64,000 nt of DNA from Spirosoma profusum (GTDB taxonomy: Bacteria; Bacteroidota; Bacteroidia; Cytophagales; Spirosomataceae): NCBI RefSeq assembly GCF_014699005.1, contig NZ_JACWZY010000025.1, positions 1 through 64,000 on the forward strand, in the 5' to 3' direction. Position numbers and translations under genes: made by a program. Below the pieces are notes generated by a model that did not search any database, had not been told where the DNA came from, and saw nothing but the letters and a program-made list of their open reading frames with translations. Each line of letters begins with the position of its first letter. The stretch's first letter is position 1. Below, one piece after another: positions 58,227 to 64,000 of the stretch.

Positions 58227-59183
58227 TTACTGGGTAAATGCCGGAATCAATAGTCGAGCGGCAGTACGTACCGGCTGCGCATCGGTTTCCGGAATCGAAC
58301 GATACGGCCAGCGCATCCGGCAACCGACTTTCGACCAACCTCCTACTACCGACATAAACTTGTCACAAGCCGGATTTGGATAGCCTTTTTCAGTAATATA
58401 AGGAGCAATATACTCGCGCATCCACCGCTGAATTCCCTGTTCCCATTCTAGCGCCTGGTCTAAATCACTCAGCATCAGATTGTACCAATCCTGCGCCAGT
58501 TTCGGGTGCAGACATGCTACGTTCGAGTAAGCGCCGTGGGCACCTTCCTGAATACCCGTTGCCAGAAAATGGCCCGGCACGAACACTGATAGGCCCTGCA
58601 TGTATTTCCGCATCTGAACGTACCATGCTGAATCACCACCCGGTACTTTTACACCAACTAATTGAGGAATAGCGTCTTTCAATTGACTGAATTGAGTAGG
58701 CGTTAAGCGAACTTTGGCGTGCGGAGGATTATAAAGCACTAGCCGAACGTCAGTTGATACGTCTGCCATTCGACGCAGGAATGAAATGATTTCAGATTCA
58801 GTCGGCGGAAACCAGTCGGGCAAAATTACCTGCACGGCACCCGGCTCCCAACGTAGCGACCGTTTTAACCGCTCTAACGACAAAATCGGACTCATGTGAC
58901 TGACGCCAATTTGAAACGGCATTCCAGCAGCATGGCATTTCTGCGCTAATAATTCATGAATCTGATCAAATTCGACTTCGGTCTGGTTATAAAATTCGCC
59001 CGCCGTTCCGTTCGAGTAGATGCCATCGACGCCGAAGGCAATCAACGTATCGATTTCATTCGCTAACTCCTCAAAATCAATCGAATCATCTTCACAAATC
59101 GGGAGCATCAACGTAGCCCAGTTGCCCCGAATATCGGTTGCCTCAAGCGAGTGATACGTTGATGGTTTATTACGTGCGCTCAT
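58227..59183 (-). CDS. DHDPS-family aldolase (sugar-acid or sialate type)
   Basis: 318 residues, TIM barrel. SNGTAGEFYNQTEVEFD matches the GTxGE loop; the Tyr is in VLYNPPHAKVRLT; the Schiff-base Lys is in QLVGVKVPGGDSAW. It is a paralogue of the gene at 49040 but clearly different (LYNPP instead of YYYHIP). It starts 23 bases after the enolase-family gene stop, so the two form an operon. A dehydratase plus such an aldolase is the usual pair for breaking down sugar acids (2-keto-3-deoxy acids to pyruvate and an aldehyde). That role is inferred; true dihydrodipicolinate synthesis is less likely here. Confidence 0.82.
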   Translation of the reverse strand: MSARNKPSTYHSLEATDIRGNWATLMLPICEDDSIDFEELANEIDTLIAFGVDGIYSNGTAGEFYNQTEVEFDQIHELLAQKCHAAGMPFQIGVSHMSPILSLERLKRSLRWEPGAVQVILPDWFPPTESEIISFLRRMADVSTDVRLVLYNPPHAKVRLTPTQFSQLKDAIPQLVGVKVPGGDSAWYVQMRKYMQGLSVFVPGHFLATGIQEGAHGAYSNVACLHPKLAQDWYNLMLSDLDQALEWEQGIQRWMREYIAPYITEKGYPNPACDKFMSVVGGWSKVGCRMRWPYRSIPETDAQPVRTAARLLIPAFTQ

Positions 59184-59206
59184 GTGCTACGTTGTTTTGA
59201 CTTGAC

Positions 59207-60334
59207 TTAATACGTGCAGCCCCGGATTATCTCAACGGTGTGATTATCGAGCCAATCCCAGTCCAGTTCAACACCAAGACCTGGACCTGTTGGGCAATAC
59301 TGACAACCATCTTCCCGAATTTCCAGCGGATCGTTTTTCAATCCAAAACGGAACATAGGATGGTGACTTTCCAGAAAACGTGACAATCGTGTGGCACAAC
59401 CGACGTGCAGATTTGCTACGTCCAGCAAGGGGGCTCCTGCCGTGTGAATTTCCAGGCCATAACCCATCATTTCGCACATTCCCAGGGCTTTCATGATGCC
59501 CGTTACCCCACTTTTATGATGCACATCGCCCCGGATGAGGTCAATTGCCCCATTGGTCATGTAGTTTGATAGCTCAAATAATCCGACGGTTTCGGCAGCT
59601 AAAACTGGCGTTCGAATGGTGTCTGACAGTTTTTTCAACTGACCGATATGAGCGTCTGGAAATGGTTCCTCAAACCATTCATAACGGAGTTCATCCAACT
59701 CATAACCAATCACCAAAGCATCATCAAACGTCAGTACTGCCGATGAATCCAGCATCAGCGGAAAGTCGGGGCCAACTAATTCACGGGCTTTCCGTAATCG
59801 GGGAATATCCAGTGCTGAACCGCCTGAGAGTTGCAGTTTTATTCCCCGAAATCCCTGTTTCACTTTTTGGGTAACTTCCTGTTCAACCTCTTCGAGCGTC
59901 GTTATTGTTTGCGGTGGACAGGTGGCGTAGGTGGGTACCTTTTCGCGGTATTGGCCAAGCAATTTCGCAATCGATATATCTGCCACTTTACCTTTTATAT
60001 CCCATAACGCTACGTCCAGATTGCCCCAAATGGCTTCCCGGAAATTGTATAAATGCCGCTGTTTTTGCCGAAACGACTGCCAGATTGCTTCGTGATTGAG
60101 CGGATCTTTTCCCACCAGATCATGATAATATACATCCTGAACCGCATAAGCCGATGCGCGCCCCTGACCTAACGGACCATAATCCATCGTGTAGCCTTCT
60201 ACGCCCTCATCGGTATGCAACGTAGTGAGTGGAAAGTCCCAATACGATACGTGGCCGGACGGTATCGGGCGCGGATGAAACCACGCTTCAGCGCCTACGC
60301 GAATCAGGCGAGTTGTAATCTCAGTGATAAGCAT
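59207..60334 (-). CDS. Enolase-superfamily enzyme (mandelate racemase/sugar-acid dehydratase type)
   Basis: The ATG at 60334 (MLITEITTRLIRVG) is used; the alternative GTG at 60346 would abut the operator palindrome. 375 residues. Active-site residues seen: Lys in RGIKLQLSGGS, metal ligands Asp in PLMLDSSAVLTF, Glu in YEWFEEPFPD and Glu in VLAAETVGLFE, and a His in YGLEIHTAGAPLLD. This fits the mandelate racemase subgroup with a His acid/base, mostly acid-sugar dehydratases. Together with the aldolase gene downstream it forms a plausible two-step sugar-acid pathway. Substrate unknown. Confidence 0.85.
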   Translation of the reverse strand: MLITEITTRLIRVGAEAWFHPRPIPSGHVSYWDFPLTTLHTDEGVEGYTMDYGPLGQGRASAYAVQDVYYHDLVGKDPLNHEAIWQSFRQKQRHLYNFREAIWGNLDVALWDIKGKVADISIAKLLGQYREKVPTYATCPPQTITTLEEVEQEVTQKVKQGFRGIKLQLSGGSALDIPRLRKARELVGPDFPLMLDSSAVLTFDDALVIGYELDELRYEWFEEPFPDAHIGQLKKLSDTIRTPVLAAETVGLFELSNYMTNGAIDLIRGDVHHKSGVTGIMKALGMCEMMGYGLEIHTAGAPLLDVANLHVGCATRLSRFLESHHPMFRFGLKNDPLEIREDGCQYCPTGPGLGVELDWDWLDNHTVEIIRGCTY

Positions 60335-60347
60335 CTGAAATTGCACT

Positions 60348-60360
60348 TATGTAGTACATA
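60348..60360. promoter_or_regulatory. Candidate GntR operator upstream of the enolase-family gene
   Basis: TATGTAGTACATA is a perfect 13-base palindrome around a central G, 13 bases before the ATG at 60334. The core GTAGTACAT is shared with sites at 61191 and (one change) 58092. A dimeric GntR protein is expected to bind such a site. Confidence 0.55.
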
Positions 60361-60432
60361 TCGATGCGAATAAAAATCACACGAATGATATCTCCTAATT
60401 TATCTGCTATTTTTTTGTTGGATAATGAAATT

Positions 60433-61122
60433 TCAGGCTAAACGTAGCAGATGTGGCTCGAGATGTTTGAGCATGCCACTAGTAAACTCTTCAGGAGTTC
60501 CGTTCTTCAGAATATTGACCAAATCCCGGTGAGTAACTGAGCCAACAGTATGGAAGTCGTGGTCGGTTTCGTATTCTACTACATATTCGAAAACCGGCAT
60601 GAGCATGGCCTGAAACCGCTTAATAGTCTCATTGCCAGCCATTTCGTATAAAGCCGAGTGGAAAGCGATTTCACAGTCAACTTTTTCCTGAATCGTCAGC
60701 ACCTGAGATTCCTGCTTGACAATCGCTTCCAGTTTTTGGATACCCTCGTCGGTTTTTCGGACAAATAGCAAGGCGGCCTGACCAACTTCCAGTACCAGCC
60801 GAAATTCAAAAATCTGTTTACGCGTATCGGTACCTAAAATGTGGGGATGCATCATCCGTTCCAGCCCGCTCAGAATATCGGGTTGTGTCAGTATCATACC
60901 CCGACGTTTTTTAGTGTCAATCATACCCAGCATCCGCAGTCGGCTCAAAGCTTCTCGTACTACGTTTCGACTAACGCCCAGTGCTTCAGCCAGTTCCACT
61001 TCTTTCGGAATAGCGTCACCTGGCCTGAAGGCTTTGTGAGTAATGTATTCACGTAATCGCTCCTCCACCTGATCGGCCATAGTGGTCGAAATGATCGGTT
61101 CTATTTTAGGTGTCGCTTCCAT
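60433..61122 (-). CDS. GntR/FadR-family transcription regulator
   Basis: 229 residues. N-terminal winged HTH: QVEERLREYITHKAFRPGDA, then IPKEVELAEALGVSRNVVREAL, the classic GntR motif. The C-terminal FCD-type helical domain follows (LVLEVGQAALLFVRKTDEG, FHSALYEMAGNETIKRFQ, THRDLVNILKNGTPEEF) with the Asp/His metal-ligand pattern of FadR-type effectors. Such proteins respond to acids or sugars. It is divergent from the sulfatase and 86 bases upstream of the enolase-family gene. Near-identical candidate sites before three transcription starts suggest it controls the whole locus and itself. Confidence 0.9.
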   Translation of the reverse strand: MEATPKIEPIISTTMADQVEERLREYITHKAFRPGDAIPKEVELAEALGVSRNVVREALSRLRMLGMIDTKKRRGMILTQPDILSGLERMMHPHILGTDTRKQIFEFRLVLEVGQAALLFVRKTDEGIQKLEAIVKQESQVLTIQEKVDCEIAFHSALYEMAGNETIKRFQAMLMPVFEYVVEYETDHDFHTVGSVTHRDLVNILKNGTPEEFTSGMLKHLEPHLLRLA

Positions 61123-61190
61123 TATATATATTATTTCGATGAACGATATGTATACCCATTCATCGAAATGCTAAAGTAGTGAATTGGCTA

Positions 61191-61203
61191 ATAAGTAGTA
61201 CAT
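61191..61203. promoter_or_regulatory. Candidate GntR operator in the regulator-sulfatase gap
   Basis: ATAAGTAGTACAT, with the GTAGTACAT core. It lies between the divergent GntR (start 61122) and sulfatase (start 61260) genes, so one protein bound here could act on both. Confidence 0.55.
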
Positions 61204-61259
61204 TTATACAAATTTCAAATTAATAAAGAAGGCGTTACGATCGGCATTAACCTGTGCAA

Positions 61260-62756
61260 ATGAAAGCAATCGTTTGTTGGATATTACTGGGAATTGTCAG
61301 TACTGTCGGTTTAGGGCTGCAATACGTTCCATCAAAATCAGCTACGTCAGAGCAAAAACGTAATGAACCAAACGTACTATTCATTGTTGTCGACGATTTA
61401 CGCACTGATCTGGGTTGCTACGGGGATTCGCTCGCTCACACGCCGAATATTGACAAACTGGCTCGCACGGGCGTAGTATTTGATCGGGCTTACTGTCAGC
61501 AGGCTGTTTGTGCGCCGTCGCGAGCGTCCATGCTGACCGGATTACGCCCTGATTCGCTACGTGTTTGGGACCTCAATACACCCATTCGAACCCATTTGGC
61601 GAACGTAGTGACGCTGCCACAGTATTTTAAGCAACAAGGATACGTAACACAGTGTATCGGCAAAATCTTTCATGATCCCGCTGATCATCAGGACGCTCAG
61701 TCATGGTCGGTGCCCGAACAACTGCATATTACCGATGACGCTGGCGGCAAATACGTCCTCCCTGAAAATATACGTAACGGCGGTAAAGGTTTCTGGAAAG
61801 CAGCTCCTACCGAGCGCGCTGAGGTACCGGATTCGGCGTATGTGGATGGGCGAGTGGCGCTGGCAGCAGTACGTGCGCTTGAGAAATTACGGACGCAACC
61901 GTTTTTTCTGGCCGTTGGGTTTCGTCGTCCTCATTTGCCGTTTTCAGCGCCCGAACGCCACTGGAAATTTCATAAACCTGAGCAATTCGCTATTCGAAGC
62001 AATGAACAACTGCCGATGGGAGCGCCAGTTTACGCAGGTCATGAATCGTCGGAGCTTCGCGGATACACGGACGTACCGCCTAAAGATGATTTGTCGGATG
62101 CAATGAAACAGCAGCTTCGGCACGGCTATTACGCCAGCACCAGCTACGTCGATGCGCAGGTAGGGCTTGTTTTGCAGAAAATCAGGCAATTAGGATTAGC
62201 CAGCAATACGATTGTAGTTCTGGTTAGTGATCACGGCTTTCATCTGGGCGAACAGGGGCTCTGGACGAAAACATCGAATTACGAACTTGATGTGCGCGTA
62301 CCACTTATTGTTTCGGCACCCGCGCAGAAGGCCAGAGGTAAGCATACAAAAGCGTTGGTTGAATTGATCGATCTATTTCCGACGCTGACAGATTTGTGCC
62401 AGATCCCTACGCCAAAACAGATACAGGGTAAGTCGTTCAAAAAGCTGGTCGATAACCCAGGTCTAACGCATCGATCCAGTGCGATTAGCCAGTTTCCACG
62501 ACCCTGGACATATAAAAAGAATCCAGAATTGATCGGGTATTCCATCCGTAATCAGCGTTTTCGCTACACTGAATGGCGACGGTATCAGGATGGTAACGTA
62601 GCAGCAAGTGAGTTATACGACCTCGAACATGAACCGATTGAACGTACCAACCTAAGTGGTCAATCAGCTTATAGGAATATCTTGAAAGACATGTCTCAGG
62701 CGTTACATAACGAAATCCCGGCAAAACCGGCTCCTTTACAACGTGCTTCCCGTTAA
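61260..62756 (+). CDS. Sulfatase (iduronate-2-sulfatase-like), exported
   Basis: The ATG at 61260 (MKAIVCWILLGIVSTVGLG) starts a signal peptide; six bases earlier is only a GTG. 498 residues. Alkaline-phosphatase fold sulfatase: metal ligands DD in LFIVVDDLRTDLGCYGD, the modified Cys in VCAPSRASMLTGLRPDSLRVW (C-x-P-S-R, needs formylglycine formation), and DHGFHLGEQGLWTKTSNYE. GFRRPHLPFSAPERHW is typical of iduronate-2-sulfatases. It removes sulfate from sugars in the periplasm or outside. Beside the sialidases it suggests use of sulfated sialoglycans such as mucins. Confidence 0.92.
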   Translation: MKAIVCWILLGIVSTVGLGLQYVPSKSATSEQKRNEPNVLFIVVDDLRTDLGCYGDSLAHTPNIDKLARTGVVFDRAYCQQAVCAPSRASMLTGLRPDSLRVWDLNTPIRTHLANVVTLPQYFKQQGYVTQCIGKIFHDPADHQDAQSWSVPEQLHITDDAGGKYVLPENIRNGGKGFWKAAPTERAEVPDSAYVDGRVALAAVRALEKLRTQPFFLAVGFRRPHLPFSAPERHWKFHKPEQFAIRSNEQLPMGAPVYAGHESSELRGYTDVPPKDDLSDAMKQQLRHGYYASTSYVDAQVGLVLQKIRQLGLASNTIVVLVSDHGFHLGEQGLWTKTSNYELDVRVPLIVSAPAQKARGKHTKALVELIDLFPTLTDLCQIPTPKQIQGKSFKKLVDNPGLTHRSSAISQFPRPWTYKKNPELIGYSIRNQRFRYTEWRRYQDGNVAASELYDLEHEPIERTNLSGQSAYRNILKDMSQALHNEIPAKPAPLQRASR

Positions 62757-62996
62757 CGTACTACGTCTGAGAGTAAGGTTACGGGTAATGGATTTTAAAA
62801 TAAACCTACACTACGTATCGCTTCACTACGTAGCATTCTCCATTTATCAGATGCTTTTCTGGCAGAACATCAACACAGAAACGTATTAAACCGAAAATCC
62901 CGGACGGATAGGTATAAATTACCAGGTTCCGCGTTTTGTAACATATAACTCTTGTGTAGTTAATAAGCTGGATTGTTTACCTGAACGCTTAAACTC

Positions 62997-64000
62997 ATGC
63001 GCCCTTTTTTACCTAAAAAACGGTCTTTTCTCTCCCGACAGACCGTTCTTGTTTCGGCTACTGGTCTGGTAGTTGGTGGGCTTTTTGTCGGAGCTTACCA
63101 GAACCGAAACCTCAACAAAGCTTCGCAGTCGTACCTGACAAGCCTGTTCGCAAAACTAGGCGACGACGATAAACATGACCCCAAATACGCGGTTGGTAGC
63201 CTGAATATTGCACCTGGCCTCGAAGCGACTCTTTATGCCGCCGAGCCAATGCTAACCAATCCGACCAACATCGATGTAGACGCCCGTGGTCGTGTTTGGG
63301 TTTGCGAAGCCTATAATTATCGTCCAGCCGTCAACGGCAATCCGACAAAAAAAGAGGGTGATCGTATCGTCATTCTGGAAGATACCAACGGCGATGGCAA
63401 GGCCGACGAAACCAAAGTGTTTTATCAGGGCCCCGAAATCGAATCACCACTGGGGATTTGGGTGCAGGGTAACAAAGTAATCGTTTCCGACAGCCCGAAC
63501 GTCTGGGTATTTACCGATGAAAATGGTGACGATAAGGCTGACAAAAAGGAGTTGCTGTTTACAGGTATCGGCGGTGAGCAACACGACCACGGAATGCACA
63601 CGTTTGTGTTCGGCCCCGACGGAAAATGGTATTTCAACTTCGGAAATTCGGGCGAACAATTGCTCGATAAAAATGGCAACGCCATTACCGATATCGCCAG
63701 TGGAAAAACCATCAATAAGCAGAATTTCAAACAGGGCATGGTGTTTCGCTGCGACCCTGACGGGAAGAACGTAGAGCTACTGGCCCAGAATTTCCGTAAT
63801 AACTACGAAGTGGCGGTCGATTCCTACGGTACGCTCTGGCAATCGGATAATGACGACGATGGCAACAAGAGTGTACGGATTAACTACGTCATGGAATATG
63901 GTAACTACGGCTACACTGACGAGATGACGGGGGCAGGTTGGCAGGCCAACCGCGATAATATTGAAACCGAAATTCCTTTCCGCCACTGGCATCTGAACGA
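62997..64000 (+). CDS. PVC-type dehydrogenase / membrane-bound glucose-dehydrogenase-like protein (3' end outside window)
   Basis: The ATG at 62997 (MRPFLPKKRSFLSRQ) starts a frame open to the end of the window, 334 codons. An N-terminal signal or anchor (TVLVSATGLVVGGLFVGAY) is followed by a beta-propeller: LYAAEPMLTNPTNIDVDARG, RVWVCEAYNYRP, RIVILEDTNGDGKADE, VSDSPNVWVFTDENGDDKAD and DHGMHTFVFGPDGKWYFNFG. This matches proteins called membrane-bound dehydrogenase or PVC-type haem-binding CxxCH proteins, common in Bacteroidota and Planctomycetes near sulfatases. The C-terminal cytochrome part would lie beyond the window. Function in sugar or glycan oxidation is inferred. Confidence 0.82.
   Translation, partial: MRPFLPKKRSFLSRQTVLVSATGLVVGGLFVGAYQNRNLNKASQSYLTSLFAKLGDDDKHDPKYAVGSLNIAPGLEATLYAAEPMLTNPTNIDVDARGRVWVCEAYNYRPAVNGNPTKKEGDRIVILEDTNGDGKADETKVFYQGPEIESPLGIWVQGNKVIVSDSPNVWVFTDENGDDKADKKELLFTGIGGEQHDHGMHTFVFGPDGKWYFNFGNSGEQLLDKNGNAITDIASGKTINKQNFKQGMVFRCDPDGKNVELLAQNFRNNYEVAVDSYGTLWQSDNDDDGNKSVRINYVMEYGNYGYTDEMTGAGWQANRDNIETEIPFRHWHLN

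Noticed and set aside
58227-59183. Dihydrodipicolinate synthase of lysine synthesis
   Set aside because: The context (enolase-family gene, GntR regulator, glycan locus) and family breadth favour a sugar-acid aldolase.

Overview
The window looks like a chromosome segment of a Cytophagales bacterium, most like Spirosoma or a relative. The reasons are a fused LpxC-FabZ, a SusC/SusD pair, several TAnnTTTG-type (Bacteroidota sigma) promoter elements, tandem recombinases of Bacteroidota type, and many secreted proteins ending in the same Bacteroidota C-terminal module. The genus is inferred; no rRNA is present.

Left part (1 to about 30.5 kb), accessory DNA. It opens inside a phage/plasmid primase-like gene. 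This is followed by small phage genes, terminase small and large subunits, a 130-aa protein and a tape measure protein. No portal, capsid, protease or tail-tube gene lies between terminase and tape measure. Next comes a series of large secreted repeat proteins: a 17-residue-repeat protein, a 1774-aa adhesin-like mosaic, a broken copy of the 17-residue family behind a LytTR gene, and a protein with a 33-bp tandem repeat. A small regulatory/integration block follows (XRE regulator, two overlapping tyrosine recombinases with altered catalytic boxes, a 90-aa coiled-coil gene). The rest holds two more 17-residue-repeat proteins around an AraC regulator and an FG-GAP protein.

Boundary. A CAU-anticodon tRNA with its own terminator (31.5 kb) and a nuclease lipoprotein mark the change to backbone DNA. 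From about 31.5 kb onward the pentamer ACGTA/TACGT is very common in genes, in gaps and in all reading frames. In the phage-like part it is at or below chance. This word bias is the clearest large-scale signal in the window.

Backbone (31.6 to 46 kb): an HD phosphohydrolase; a lipid A block (lpxD, lpxC-fabZ, lpxA) with an ABC ATPase; a CehA/McbA metallohydrolase; a PIN toxin gene broken by a small deletion; an FtsX-type permease and its ATPase divergent from a TesA-like esterase (the same layout as E. coli ybbP-ybbA/tesA); a ChaN-like protein; an SDR; a VOC protein. Several gene junctions carry perfect inverted repeats.

Sialic acid / sulfated glycan locus (46.4 to 64 kb). Read right to left on the minus strand it holds a FadR-type GntR regulator, an enolase-superfamily enzyme, a DHDPS-family aldolase, SusC, SusD, two sialidases, a sialate lyase and a NanM-symporter fusion. 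A sulfatase and a PVC-type dehydrogenase-like gene (cut by the window end) run the other way. Near-identical GTAGTACAT-type sites lie upstream of SusC, the enolase gene and the GntR/sulfatase divergent region, and suggest one regulon. The likely flow is release of sialic acid outside, glycan capture by SusC/D, then anomer conversion, uptake and lyase cleavage. ManNAc epimerase and kinase genes are not in the window.
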